From the NCBI GenBank assembly GCA_028564705.1, contig JAPXFQ010001308.1:62001-126000 (forward strand): a stretch of DNA of 64,000 nt, read 5' to 3'. Every line of letters starts with the position of its first letter. Position 1 is the first letter of the stretch. This stretch comes from Apricaphanius iberus (Eukaryota > Chordata > Actinopteri > Cyprinodontiformes > Aphaniidae). The position numbers were made by a program, and so were the translations under genes. The notes beneath the pieces are model-generated. The model ran no database searches. It saw only the letters and a list, made by a program, of their open reading frames with translations, and was not told the DNA's origin. This document shows positions 35,390 through 50,200 of the stretch, piece after piece.

Positions 35390-37765
35390 GTTTTGCAAAA
35401 ATATTAACTCCCCTTGAACTCATTTATATTTTGACCCATTACAATGACAAACTTCAGCATACTTTATTACGATTTAATATGACAGACCAATGTTATGGAA
35501 AAATATTTTAAGATTATTTGAACTTGTTGATTAGTAATTATTAGAAAAGGCATCCAAGGAATATGGCATAATTCTTAGTAGTCAGTGGACAGACTTTTCT
35601 CCTACTTTAATCAAATGACTCCTCGTGTTTTATTTAAGACACAACATTTGACACAGAAGGCTCTAGAAATCATGATAGATGTGGGAGAGGAGCGGCCATA
35701 ATAAAACATTTTCAAACGCTGATGAAGACTGAAGCCTCATCCATAAGGAATTCTGCCATTTCACCAATACACAGAGTATAATTATAGTTTGGAAGGAAAA
35801 TTATTCCTCATGGGTTCCTTGACAAAATAAAAACCCAAAAAGTGGAATCATGCATTTGTATTTAAGCCCTTTTTCTTTGAAACTCCAAAATTCAATCTAC
35901 GGCAACAAGTTGCCTTCAAAAGTCAGTTGTTATTCAGATCCATGTATGTGTAATTCAGTCTACGTATAAATGCAGGTGTTCTGTAAAGGCCTAAAAAGTT
36001 TGTTGGAGAACATAAGTGAAAAAGACTCATAGAGACCAAGTAACGGAAGATGGGTCAAGAGGAAAGATGTGGAGAAGCCTTAAACAGCATTAGGTTACCA
36101 AAAATATGCAAAAAATGGTGTGGCACGTTTTTGAACTAAATAAAGGATGTTTGAACACATAATTCAGGTTTCTGCCTCATTACAGCAGACTTCCCATTCA
36201 GTTTAGGGTTAGTTTTAAAGTCTTTTTACTGGCTTTTAAATTGTTACATGGCATGGCTCCTGTATGTCTATCTGATTTGATCAGGCCCCATGTCCCTTCA
36301 TGGGCACTCTGGTCAACAGACCAGCTATTGCTATCAGTGACAAAGTCACGGCTAAAACTCAGGGGGGATTGTTCACTCTCAGAGGCAGTGCCAAAGCTTT
36401 AATATGCTCTTCCACTACACGTTAAACAGTCTTCCTCAGTAGTGGTTTATAAGTCAATGTCAAAACTTTCCTTTTATTCCCTGGCGATTGATTTAGACAG
36501 TAACTGACATTGCTGTGTTGTCAGTCATCTACTGTATTTCTTGTTTTTACTTTACTTTTTGTGTGTTTTCTGTGCAGCAGTTTGGTCGATTACATGTTAT
36601 TCTGAAAGTTCAGTGTAAATAAAGTATGGTATGGTGAAATTCATCCTATTTGGAGTTGGTAAAGGACCCAGGCACAGAGACTAACTCATAAAAACAGAGT
36701 TCTTCAACAATAAAAAATAGGGAGAACTTACAGGTGCAGGAGCAGCAAATTGTAGCATAGACTGTGAAAGAAGAAACCAGCAAAGAAAACTATGAAAAAC
36801 AGTGAGCCTATATACTGAGGGAAGCGGAGAATGACACTGAGTCCAGGTGAGTTAATTAGAGGGTTAGGGACTGAGGGAAGGTAAATAATATTAGAAAGGA
36901 AGGGTGAACTGAGACAAAAGCTAACTACATACTAACAAGGAAAATACTAACACTGATCTAAAAGAAATGAGACCAAATGTACAAAGAACACAAGAATAAA
37001 CCAAGATATTGAACAAAAAAAAAACTATAACTCAGGACAGTATTAATGAATAAATAAAAATGAATTAAATGTAACAAATCATTTTAAAGACTAATTAAAT
37101 CCAAAACCCAACGACCATATCACCTCTGTTCAATCCATCACACATAAAGACAGAAAGAGGACAGTGCGCCTGCAAATCTAACAAAACACGGCAGGTCACC
37201 TGAACTGACAGGCAGAACAGAGAGCATTATTCAGCAAAGCAGGTCCAAGACTCTGGAGGAGTCGCAGAGATCGACAGCTAAGGTCAGAGACAACAAACCA
37301 ACCATTAAATAATTATGCAACAAATCTTCAACTGTTGAAATATACACATCAATTCAAGCAGGAAACTTTGCTTACATTTTGACGCAAGTCATAGAGGGGA
37401 CACAACAGTTGGAATAAGGTGATAGGAAACCTATAGCTTTACAGAAAAAAACATAAAAACCGATGCTGCAAATTACTCTGAATACATCATCCCTGTAGAG
37501 GAACATGGTGGGGGTAACATCATGCTGTAGAAAAGATTTTTATCAGGCGCTGGAAGGAGGTAAGATTTGACCAGACGATGGATCTAAATAAAGGCAATGA
37601 AAAGCTCCTAGAGAACCAGGGTGTAGGCTCACCTTCCAGCAGGTCAACAACCCTAGCCATTATTAAATGGTTTAGACCAAAACATTTTTATGTGTTACAA
37701 TGACCTAATCAAAGAGAAAATCAACTATCCTCTTCCTTCCGCTCTGTACTTATGCACTACTTTAT
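35390..37765. mobile_element. Old Tc1-like relic split by later insertions
   Basis: 35395-35470 (TTTTGCAAAAATATTAACTC, CATTACAATGACAAAC) looks like a terminal region. 37495-37680 keeps GAACATGGTGGGGGTAACAT CATGCTGTAG and AGCAGGTCAACAACCC, recognisable as a worn Tc1-type transposase coding strip (HMVV.SCC pattern). Between them, 36180-36640 is a LINE fragment and 36640-37190 is another unassigned repeat. Boundaries are approximate. Confidence 0.5.
36180..36640 (+). mobile_element. LINE 3' fragment
   Basis: The plus strand reads FKVFLLAFKLLHGMAPVCLS followed by DLIRPH, and later LPLHVKQSSSVVVYKSMSKL, the C-terminus of ORF2 of a jockey/L2-type LINE with stops. It ends in a TGTAAATAAAGTATGGTATGG tail. 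Confidence 0.7.
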
Positions 37766-40431
37766 TTGGACCCTTAAACTCCCAATAGAATAGAATGAAG
37801 CTTGCAATATAATTGTGCTAAAATCAGAAATGAGAGACATACGAACGGCATTTCTGTTTTATTCTTATTTTCATCAGGACACAACATACTGTTAAATATG
37901 ATCCCACACAAATTGTCAACATTCAAAGTGACAGTGACAGATAATCCCCTCATTTTAATGTTGTTCTCTTTTTCCTTTTTGGGCTTGATTATAATCACGT
38001 ACGTTGTGAGAGTTTCCAAATGTGCCCATTCCAGATAACAGTCACAACGGGAGGGTTGAAATAGTCCACGGGATGTAAAACACACGCTCTCGGCTAATCT
38101 GTAGGGAATGCACATATGGATCTGATCTGAGACTTAAACTGCAGGTTACAGTAACTCAAAGTTCTTTAGGTCACGGATGTGTGAAGCAGAGCAGTGAGTG
38201 CAGCATGGGACTTTGAGGGAAGGACATTATCGTTATAAAACAGGAGGAAGAAAGATTAAACATATATAACATGAAGGAAAATGAAAGTTTCTGCAGTGTA
38301 ATTCAGTCATTGCTACCATTTTGATAAGCTTTGTATGCTTATCTGTGGTAGAAGCATATATATTCACAATTCAAACATGGATTATTTGATAAGATCCAGG
38401 TTCCAGGCTGGTTTTGCTGGGTGTCCAATGTGCAGAAGTATAAGAACTTTTCTTGGCAGACTCCAGACAGTTAAAACAAGTTCATTCCTTAATGGTTGTC
38501 AGTGCTGCTCGCTCTCCTTTAGCTGATCCAAGCTGTTTGGACGATGAGCTGGGTTGGGCACTCCATCACAAAAAGCAATCGTCTGGAAACTTGCCCTCAC
38601 ACCCTGAGAGGAAATTTACAAACACACAAGCGTAAAAGATGCTGCTTTCAAATCTGTCTGTGAAGACTCTCAGGTATCTAAGATTTACTCTATCAAATAT
38701 ATACCATAAATAAAAAAAACTGGATTTAGTCGACCAAACAAACTACTTTCCAAATGTATCACAATTTACAGTATGTTAGACACATAGTTTGTCCGAATGA
38801 CGGTTTCAGTCTCCATGTTGCACCCATGGACCTAGCTGAGATGTTCCCATAACAACCACCCATAATATTCCCAAGCTCAAAATATTAGGAGAACTCTCAT
38901 GCTTCATCATGTAGCTTCAGGAATGATCTATTCTCTCAATGCACCGCAAGAGCCCTCTTTAAGACTTGCAAACAATCTGTCTGTAGCGCAGTCTGAAGGG
39001 GGGAAAACAGTTTGAGTGGTTGAAATTCTCTGTATCACTTTTTGAAAAAGCTATCTAAAAAAAACTGTTGTAGACTTTAAATATGAACTTTCTTTTATGT
39101 AAAACTGGTTTCATGTAAAATTTGATTTTTTAAGACATGAAAGGAAACACTCAAGATTACTTCTAATGAACAAATATTTGAAGTTGTAGTAATTGAAGTG
39201 TTTTTAAAAACCTTGTGCCTTAAAAAAATGAAAGAAAACTACTTGCAACCACAATTAACCTGACTGCTTTACTTGTTGCCATATTTACAAGACAACTAAC
39301 GAGGGACTTTATTCACCAGTTGACATCAGTGAAGTTCTTTGTGTGCAGACCATTTTTAGGTACATGGGAAATTGTTCTGTACTTTCTTGGAGCTGAAGCA
39401 CAATGGAAACACTGCAGATCCAAAAATATAAAGCTGGAGCCAAGAGGACAAGAACAAGGCTGTGGATTCAGGCCAGATCAGCGTGCCTAATAAGTACTCT
39501 TCAATCAACCTCTTGGTGGAAGTCTTGGCGACCGAGATAAAAACAGCAGGTCAGTGAGTTTTCCATAAACTGAGTGACTGAATGGCTCTGGCAACAAATT
39601 AGGCTGAACAGGTTTAGAAATCCAGAGAAAAAAACCAAAGACAAAAGGCAGCTGGAGAATTATTTCCTCCATACATCAGTGATTGGGACAAAAGTCACAG
39701 AGATTACAACTCTGCTAAAATAATCTGCACTATTTAGCTGTCAGATAGAGGAAAAATATTTTAGCATTATTTATATTGTGTAATCTGAAGATTTAAAATG
39801 CCCAGGAGATATGCCATCAGGGACCGCCAAGGCGTGTTCCAATGTTCATGAGCTACAGAGGCATCTCTCCTCCGTTTGTCTGCCGTTTAGCTAACTGACC
39901 AAGGATACATGGGTGGTGCCTTGATGCCTTCCCTTAGTCAGAAATTTCCCAGAATACAGCACGGAAGGGGGCTGCTACTTTGGGGGCAATTCTCCAGTTT
40001 AAATGTAAGTCAACTAATTGTAGCTAACTGCCTTTAATCTAAAATGTTTTGGGTTTTTTATTAGATCCAAAGCAGTTATATATAGTTGCTTAGTTGCTTA
40101 GTAGTTGCAGCTTCGGTGGCTACCGGGTACTAACTCGCATACACATTTGGTTTAACCAACATATAAACAGTTTAAAATAGTAAAACGCTAATTTTACATT
40201 TCCAGTTCCATGGATGAAGGAACGCTACTACGCTATTATGCTACTAAAATGGGCGTAAGCGGGCAGCCCCATTCACGTGAGGTAAGTCTTCTCCATTTAA
40301 CCATTTTCTTGGACCAAGGAATGAAGAAGTCCTCAGTAGGCGAGGCGCCTTGACATTGAGAAACATCCCTGTTCTCAGTGACCTTTGCTGGATGCCCTTC
40401 CCTGCTGCTATCCCCTTTCAAATAAAGGCCA
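37766..40431. other. Intergenic stretch before the arhgef25 3' end
   Basis: No coding exon recognised. I looked for slc26a10-like exons, expected here from human gene order, and saw none. Confidence 0.45.
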
Positions 40432-40503
40432 CTAAGGCCACAAAACCTTAAAAAAGTGGTAACTATTCAATGATGAATGCATAACAAACCTAGCCTGACC
40501 TAC

Positions 40504-40928
40504 CTTACAGCAGTGATGGCTGCAGGGTGACAGGGTGCTGAAGGTGCTGCAGTCGTGTTTCACCTCTGTGGACAAACTGAGCCGCTGGTGTGAGGAAAAC
40601 GGTGGGTGGGTAGCTCGAAGACTCACTGCAGACGCATTCGGGACCTTAAACCGAAAGAGACATTTGGTTAAAATGAAAAAAATGGAAAGAACAGCGATGC
40701 AGGCTTGTGCACAAACCAAGCTGTGTGAATGGATAACCTGTGACATAGAGCTGAGTCGTGGTGAATGCAGAGAGGGCAGGGAATTGTTGTAAAACAGCAG
40801 GCAGGGCTGGTGACGTCTATCCATGGGTGACGAGGAGTCGTTTGGTTGCACACCTGCAGACTTCATGCTCCTTCCTAAACTATTGGTACTGCTTTCCCTG
40901 CGCTGGTACTCTATCGGTGACTGGAGGG
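40504..40928 (-). CDS. arhgef25: arhgef25 exon, C-terminal tail (3' end uncertain)
   Basis: Acceptor TCTGCAG before 40928. It encodes [20 protein letters not shown], then a serine-rich tail with [17 protein letters not shown]. The frame stays open to 40432. A possible donor CAG/GTTATC follows SMSQ near 40742 and a better one AAG/GTAGGT ends at about 40504. The conserved human C-terminus (ending LDEDEL) was not found, so the true last exon may be further left or the tail may have diverged. Confidence 0.75.
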
Positions 40929-43900
40929 CTGCAGAGGATAAGGAGGATTGCATCACATCACTTTGAATCATCACATTCTAAATGAATGGTAAAGCAAAAC
41001 TGAGCACAGCTACCATTTAGGAAGTTCCTCTGTGTCTCTAGAATCTGGACCACATCATTGTACCAGGCTAGCTGTATTTCTGGAGATGAGGCGTGCATGA
41101 TGAAGCGAGTTATACTGCCGTCTTTCCCCCGGGAGGTCAGGACCAGACAGCACGGATCCTCTTGAGAAAGACCCTCTACACCCAAGCAGCTGACCTAAAG
41201 AGCCAAAAGTGGTTATATTGAACAGAAAGGAAATACAACATCCTGTATTGTGTTAAAATTGCTCTCTTTTCACCTTGATGCTGTTTTTGAAGGTGTACCC
41301 TGGCAAAGGGAAGCCTTTTTTCTTCTCAGTTGGCTCGCTGAAGATGACCAGCTGCTCAAACAGAAAGACACGTCTCTCCCTCGCTCGAGACACGAGGTTG
41401 CCATCGTGCTCGCTGACGGAGAAAGTATCCTGCTGGAGCAGTTTCCCCTGAGCTGTAATCTTCCCCTAAATCCCAGACAAAGTCAATTCAGTACATCTTA
41501 TTTTCTTAAATCCATCAAACATTATTCCTAAGTAAAGACAAAATACCTCAAAACCCTGTAGCCTCCCCACATTCATCATATCGTTACAGCGTTTTGGCAC
41601 AAAACACGTCACCTCCACCGCTTTCTGATGGGTGAAATGGATTAAAAATATTAATAAACAATTAAATGAAGAAAAAACATTTCTAGAGAGCATAATATGA
41701 TTCCTTACCTGAAGCTTCTCAACATCCCTTCCTGCCTTGCTATAATATTTCAAAAAGTCCTAAAAGAGACAAAGGAGTGCATGTTATTATTTTGTAGCAA
41801 GACCTTCAAGAGTAATTGTCATTGTGTAACCGCAAGATTAGGCAATAAACACTGATCTACTGAGAATATTTTAAATAGATTAGTGGCAATTTATTAGGAA
41901 CCCTGAAAAGGGATGTACAGTAGAGAGCATTTTTACTTTTCCAAGGAAAGGGGGAATAATCAGAAGAAGTGTCCACCCCGTTTCCCCTTCATGTTCTTAT
42001 GAAGAGTGAGTAAATTTCACCATCAGCATTATGTTTTAAGGTGATATGAATTGCCATTTCTTCAAACAAGGTGTGTGCATTAACAATTAGTTTATTTTCA
42101 GTTTGATAATCATAGTATATTCTTTAATAATTTCTTCCAAGTGCCATAAACGCTCAGCACTAAACTTAAATTAGCTTTAGTCTGTATTTCCTTCACCAGA
42201 GGAGTCTTGTGCAGTAAGTGGAAATGGAGATTATTGATGTTAAGTGTACTGCTCCCTGTTTTCATGGGGAAAAAAATTAATCCATGTCTTTCTGTGATGG
42301 TTGCTGTTGGTTTTACTGATTCCTTTCTAAAGAAAAACATTTTTGTAGATGATGAAGCGGAAAGCTTCTGTATGCAATTCAGTTAAAAATGAAAGGAAGA
42401 AGCACGGATGAGGACTCACACTACTGCACCATGTGAAAGCGTATCACCTTTAGCAATAGTTGATACTTCATAATCCTCTGAACGGGTTTGATCAGGAGAT
42501 CGTTGAGCTGCAGCCTGTGGCCCAGCTGCTGCCGGAGATCCTGTCAGCACATAAGCATGAAGGAAATGTTTGACTGTGTATTTGAATACTTAGCGAATGG
42601 ATAACATGGTTGATTCCATCAGATAAACTTCGATCTGGTGATCGATTATACAGTTCTTACATGCAATGCTCTCACCTCAAAGTAGGTCTCGATGTACTCT
42701 GAGACAATATGTTCCGACTTGGGTTTATTTTGGCAGTAAACCACATACATGTGAAGACGGCGCTCCTGCAAGTTTAACAGAGTCACAGCCTCAAAAGTTT
42801 CCAAATATTGAGTTTATGTGAGTGATGGAAGCAGAGGATGAAGAGAGAGAGGAAGCTGAACTCCCGTACGACTCTAAGGCTTGGTTTCCTCTCAGTTTAA
42901 CTTTATTCCTCACCAAAGATTTTTAACATCAGTTCAGGAAATTAGTGCCATTTAAAAGCTTCACTGGTTGACAAACAAATGTTTTATGAGCTGCAGCTTG
43001 CAAAAGTGAGATGACAATGTTGAGCTTCATAAGCGAATATATCCAGATATAATCCCATTTATTTTCTTCCTTCCTCATTAGCTATCATTAACATTTTTGC
43101 TTCTACAAGGTAAAAATAAAGCACATAAAATGACATTTTATTTTGTTTAAGCCCAGCGTGGAAAAAAAGATGACATGGAAAGCTCTCAGACCAGCTAAAG
43201 TCCTTTCTTTTCACCCTCAGCCTGGTGTGTGTGCAGGATATTTAATGCTGATTGCAAGCTTTGAGCGCTATTTAGTCAAACTACAGTGATTATAAGATCC
43301 CTTTATTCTGCAGCTGCGGCTGAAAACCCTGACCTCCCCAACCACCCCTCTAACAAAACACATCTGCAAGTCAGCTGCCAAAAACTTTACACCAGCGTGA
43401 GTCTGAGATGATTGAGCAAACATTCATCCAAAATGGAAAACACGCAGTAAAAACTTCTCATTCACACTTTCGTGTGTGTTTTTTTAGACTCACATGTTTA
43501 ATAAAAAGTTGGGCCAGGCTGTCTGGATCGCTGACACATTTCTCCAGCTCTCCCAGGAAATAGCTGCATGACAGAAGCATAGTCAGACACAGTCATGTTT
43601 TTATGAAGAGCGCAAACATCGTGAGACGTCACAAAAACTAAATCTGTAATTGATTGCTCAGATTAAAAAGAGACTAGGGGGCTCACTCCTTGTGCCAGTC
43701 ATAGATCTGGTGGATGTTTCCAAAAACGATCCTGTCCTTGCCTCTCATGTCCTCTGGAACACCCTGAATGGCCATCATGCTCATGTAGCCCTGTACAAAT
43801 GAACATATCACCTACATGAATTTAAATATGGTTTATTAGATCAGTTCACAACAGCATACTTCTGAAAGAGACAAACCTGAACTATGAGTCCAAGATCTTC

Positions 43901-44217
43901 AACATACAACCTCTCTGTCTCTATCAGCTCTGTCAGTACATATCTAGGGGATGATCAGGAAACAGACAGAAATGTAAGTTTGCAAGATAAACAAAATAAA
44001 ACTAGTAATTTACACTTGATTTTTTATTTCAAATAAATGTTATTATTTTACTTCCTTTAAAATTGCTGGGATGGGATCTCACAGCTGGTTTATACAACAT
44101 TGAAATATCTGCCCACATAGACTTAAAACAAAACTGAATTTTAAAACGGTTAACTCGGATAATACGGTGACAAGTGACTATTCTTCTAATTAATGAGGCC
44201 CTTGGAGAGCTGCTATA

Positions 44218-44248
<31 letters not shown>

Positions 44249-47200
44249 TAGGGATGTCCGATATTATCGGCCTAAAGTCATTATTGGCCGATATTCGCAT
44301 TAAAATGCAATATCGGAAATTATCGGTATGGTTTTTTTTTTTTTATAAGATGAGTTTTTGACACCATACACATATTATATATCAAACTCTTCGGCTAGTT
44401 CTTTTCTCTCTCAGAATGTAAAAATATGACAGATTTAAGGTTTATTTTTTGATATACTATTGGTTTGAGACAACTTTCAATATATCAAAAGGCTTCTTCT
44501 GGGCCAACCTTGACCGTCTAGTTACATGTAGAGCTAAATTAATGGTGTTTAAGCCCAGTTTATTTTTAAGATTGTATTACCCAGAGTAGGTTTATTATTG
44601 GCTCTGCTTAAATGTTTGCTGTTTTTTTATTCTTGTTTCAGTTGTTTCCACTTTACCTCACTGCTATAAAGGTATAATGTTTACATTTTCTAAAAGTAGA
44701 AATTTGTCCTGAGTGGTGGGCCTTTGTCAGTATTCTCTGTGTGAGAAAATATTCCAGCTACTTTTGAAGACAAATTAAAAATGGCACCTTTTTCAATTGC
44801 CTAACAAAAATTCTAGTACTTATTACATTTTCTAAATTTTTAAAACTCAAGTATGCATGATCCAAGATATTGCATTGTGGTTACCTAAAAGGATTTAGTA
44901 GTTTTTGTTTTTAAGAGGGAGGGTGCCCACATATCGGTATCGGTTTATATTGGTATCGGAAATTATGAGTTAGGCTATATTGGTATATCGGATATCGGTA
45001 GAAAAACCAATATCGAACATCCCTAATAATAATAAATGTTTATTTGTATTATTTAAAAAAATAAAAACGTAGTATTTAATTGTTACATAATATTAACATC
45101 TCCAATGTGTTAAAAAAAATAAACATTCAAAACAACTCTGACCTTTGTGTGTGCTGGGGTTAACCCTTCCACAAATTTAATTTCTCATAAACTACTATAG
45201 AGATGTTTGTACTTATTTTAAGAGAATAAAATGAGTAAAGTCACTTCTTATGATGTAAATAAACTAATGTTATAAAGTAGGACTATGAACTTATTTTTAG
45301 GCATGATCATGCACTTTATCGACTCAGTGACCTTGTGCTTTTAAATGTTAATCAGGACACTGAAGGGACCTTTAAAAAACAGTCTCAGAGTGCAGTATCA
45401 GGCTTCTCACTTACTTCCTGTAAAATATTAGACACAAGAAGAGCTCAGTACTCACAAGCTCTTCTCCAAAGCAAGCTTTTTCTCTTCCTCACTGTCCACC
45501 ACAGCAGATGATGTACATGGTGAGTCTTCAGCCACAGCGCAGCTCCCCTCCCCCTCTGGAGTGTTGACTTCCGATGTTCGACTCTGAAATAAAAGCAAGA
45601 CAACTCAGATTTTGGGAAACATCACCAGCATGTTAAATAAATGACCTTATGATGTTGTTGGGTTCTGTGAGGTGGTGAAATTTATTCAATTGTACTTAAC
45701 TCAAACATTTATTCAATGCTCTTTTTGTGCCTTTTAACTGAAATCAAAACATTAATTTCTAACATAAGCTATTTTTTGATACAAGGCAAAAGTTCGTTTT
45801 TGAATAAATGTTGTATTGAATTTTCCAAATGAATTCCAATTCCAAATGAATTTTATAATACCCCGTTTTGGTGTATTTGGAAGAAGATAGTAAAAAAACA
45901 AGGCATCACATTATAAAACTATAGCCTGTAGATATTTCCAGCTTATGTTCAATTTAGTATTTCCAAATCCAGCAAACAACCATTCACATTAAACTGGGTA
46001 CAGAAATTACTTCAAAGTAACTTTAACCGCCATACATATCAGCATTAGTTACTTATGTCATACATGTTCAAGGATAATATTCACATTCATAATAATTTGG
46101 AAAAAAAGACTAAACAACACATTTTAAATAGGATCATGTGGCTACGTTCCAGTGATGATATCAGATCAAACGGTCCTACATATGTCATGAAGCTGTTGTT
46201 CTCCTGTGGCCTGGAGAAAATCTACAATTCTCCAGCAACAGATCAGCAGGAACAAGCTCTCAAGATCTAGCACATCAGTGTTTGTCACAGCAAGCCAAAG
46301 GCTGAGCTGCTGCTACACAATTTTTATCGGACAACGACAGCATAGATAATGATGTTGATGGCAGAACCTCAAAGCCATGCAAAAAGTCTATAGCAACACA
46401 TGCTACTTACATACTGGTATTATCTTATTAGGAGAGGACACCGAAGATACAGGACTGTGAAAATGTCTGTTTTCTTTCCTTATTTTTTTGTCACACCTAT
46501 ATAGTTAAATTCCTTAAATGGGAAGTACCATTTTTTTGAAACCTGGACCTCATTTATAGCACGCATTACGTTAATTTACTCATCCAGATAACTTTGGTGC
46601 GACTTGAGGAGATGTTTAGATCCATTAGTGATCAGTGTGCATTCATATAATGGGAGGCGTGTGGGCACCCAAAGTGCAGCCTCTAAATACGGCATTATCT
46701 GCCACAAAACTCCTTCATTTCACCAATCTTTTGTTGTGAATTGCAGCGTAATTCCCGTGTGAGTTCGGAGCATCTCTGATGTGTTTTGTTGTTTTCTCCA
46801 GGTGTTTTACAAGCTTTTAATCCAACCAATTCCAACATACAACAAACACTGATTTCAGTGGCATCGCAGCCATCCGCCATTGGAGTTGTAGCTTGAGCAG
46901 GACTGTAACGGTGTCATGGTGTGACTTCCTACCTATCTGCATCACTCCCTGTCTCTGCGTGTTCGTAAATTATTGTCATCTGTCTCCCGTTTTCCTAGAT
47001 TATCTCTCCATTGTTGCCCTACCCTTTAAAAATTCGAATGTTTCTGCTACCCTCTGTCAGCTTGTCGTCTTTTCTGCCAGTCCTTATTGATCGTGCCGTT
47101 CTGATTATTTTCCCAATCCAGCTGTAAGTTGCTCTACAGCATTATTTCTTTAAAACCATGCCTTCACTAAGAAAGTTAGGGTGGAGCCAAACCCAAAAAA

Positions 47201-50200
47201 GGTATTTGGAAAGGCACAACTAACGTGTTGTTTTTATAAATACTTATTTGGAACAAATTCAGAAAGAAGAAAATAATTATATTGAAAAGCTGTCTTTCCT
47301 CATAATACTGCAGTGCACGGATCCTGGATGAGAGAGAATGACATACAGGAGTTGAGGAGGGGAAGAGAGAGGGGAAGTAAAAGAGGAAACTGACACAGCT
47401 GCTCCACACAGCAACAGAAAAAGCTCGGCTGAACAAAAAAAGACTTGACCGCATCCCTATATTTGTTGAATAGATCTTTGTACCTTAACTGTATTCTGCG
47501 GGCAGTTAATAAATTTAAGGAGACGGAGTTTGATCGGGAGATTATTCCATTACACTTCATTTGTATTAACATTGTATTAACGGTGCTCTCATGTCCATCT
47601 GTTATGTAACTTTGTTAGCTTGTAAATTTTGACCAGTGTTTCCCAACCCTGGTTCTTAAGGCACACTTTCCTGAGTTTTCTAGGGGTTTCCCTGCTTAAA
47701 CACCTGATTCAGATGACTGCATCTTAGCAAAAGCCTGTTAATCAGCCACCAACTGAAATCAGCTGTGCTGGAGCTGGGAAATACCTAAAACATGTAGCGC
47801 AGTGTCCTTTGAGGACCAGGGTTGGGAAACCCTGATTTAGACAATAGCCTGTTGACAGAGTAACGTTATTGTTTGGTTAAAAAGGTTAAAACAAGGCTTG
47901 TGTAGCTGGGTGAACTTGTGCGAGTTATTTGGTACGTTTAAGTTACTCTGTGTTTTGCAGACAACATGCTTCCGGTTACTTAGTTGAAACTCCCAACATT
48001 GATTTGGGCTACCAAATAGAAAAGTGTGTGTCTTTTGCTGAGCCATTTCTTGTTCCTCCACCTGAAAAATAACTTTTTCTTGTTCTGTGTGGAAGCATTT
48101 TACAGGTAGTGCTACCCGAACTAAAAAAAGTGATATCTGTCGAAAAGTCAAATCAACAGAGAGCAGATATATCAAACATCTGAAAACATCTGCTATGCAT
48201 AATCATATGCGCTATAAGCATCTTCTCCTGGTACTGTCTACCAACCAACTCCACAAGCACCAATCTCCCCACCAGCACAAATTCATCATCACAACCATGT
48301 TCTGCCCCGTTTTTTTTTTTCTATGACATTCCTGTTACATGCCCATTACTGGATTCATGGAAAGACATCAACCAGTATTGCATATCCATAATTATTATAA
48401 TGGATATTTAAAGAATACTTACACTATAACATAAATCAGAAGTTTAATGAAAAATAAGGATTTTTACACCTATTTTGAATTTTACTTGAATACAAATACA
48501 AATACTTCCTCCCCCTCAACAAATACAAATACAGATACAAATATTGACTGCTTATTACACCCCTACTACAAACCTGCTTGTTTGCATCTGAGTCTGAGCT
48601 ACAAAACCTGACAAAGGGAGCCTGTGGAAGCTGAACTTAGTCCATTTTGTCATTTTGTTTGTGCAATTTGGAAACACGCTAACCAGGTTGATGTCTGCAG
48701 TAACAAGTTCTATCAAACCGACCGCTGTTGAGCACAGAGTGCAAGTCCTGCTCCGTCTACAGCTGGGATGGAGCACGGCTGTGTCGTACAGTGGTCCCTT
48801 GTTATAACACGGTTCAGCCTTCGCGGCCTCGCTGTTTCACAGATTTTTTTTTTATTGTACAATTTTAAATGCTTTCTTTACAGGGCACTAATGCACATTG
48901 TGTTCTGCGTCTTGATCGATTGGAGACAATTGTCAATCTCCTTGATGTCTTGTCTCCTGCGCTTGGCAAATTTATCATGTCTAATTATAAGAATCTTCTC
49001 TTCCAGAAGAAAAAAACAGCACAAACAACTACCCATAACTTTGTTCCTCACTCGGAAAGAGACACCTGCAACGAGACTTTCCGTGGAAAAAGACACACCC
49101 AGGCGGTGCGCGGATGAAGAAACCGCATGATAATAAAGTCTAGTTTATGCTTCTCTGACCGCAAATTTGCACACAGATGCAGACGTATTGAAGGAGATGT
49201 TTTTCATTTATTGTACTCCGCTTTTCCACTCCACTCTCTATAGGTTTTTCAGCATTGCTCGACCAGTACAGGAGGGGATGCTAAGTTTTCATGCCTCAAC
49301 TACAGCGCCATTTCATCTTTTTTTTTCTAAGCTTGTGAACGCATTTCTTCCTCAAGGAGCAATGAAGCTGTAAAGCTTTTTACTAGAAGTGCAGCTCATT
49401 GAATACTCCAGAAACGCATGGAAACAAAACACAGCAGCCTTTTTTGTTGTTTTCCTACACTTCCTTGTGTTCAAAATCGCCAAAGGAACAGATTAGATAA
49501 GTTATCCTTTCACCATAAAGCATGTAGTGGCCAAACGCTTCATTAACTACTGATTACAGCGACTGTGGCTCAAGGAGTTGGGTGTCTTGTAATCGGAAGG
49601 TTGCTGGTTCAAGCCCCGGCTCCGATGGTCTCAGTCGTTGTGTCCTTGGACAAGACACTTCACCTGCTGCCTACTGGTCAGAGGGCCCGGTGGCGCCAGT
49701 GTCCAGCAGCCTGGCCTCGGTCAGTGCGCCCCAGGGCAGCTGTGGCTACAACGTAGCTTGCCATCATCAGTGTCTGAATGTGTGCGTGAATGGGTGGATG
49801 ACTTAATGTAGTGTAAAGCGCTTTGGGGTACGTAGGGACTGAGTAAAGCGCTATATAAATGCAGGCCATTTACATACAGCGCTGTTCTGGTGAAGCGATC
49901 TCTGGCTGTTACTGAAACTGACCAATCAGATGCATACGCTCTCCGTTGATGGAGACGAATAGTTACTCCTCTACTCCATGCGTCCTTGCGTAGGTGATGC
50001 AGAGTCCTTGCCTTGACGGATAATGGCGTTGCGCCAATCCGTCTCCGTCAAAACGGAGAAGCATGAACTAGGCTTTTAGGTTTATGTTTTAAAATCTACA
50101 AAGGTTTAAGTTTTTAGAGTATTTAAACTAGTAAGAAATTTGAGTAAATGTTAATGTATGTCTGATAAACGTGAATTGTGTGGCGAGGGGTTATACAGCC

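Noticed and set aside
49562..49660. Possible tRNA gene
   Set aside because: A- and B-box-like sequences are present, but the sequence continues as a SINE seen in three copies in the window; no proper acceptor stem pairing.
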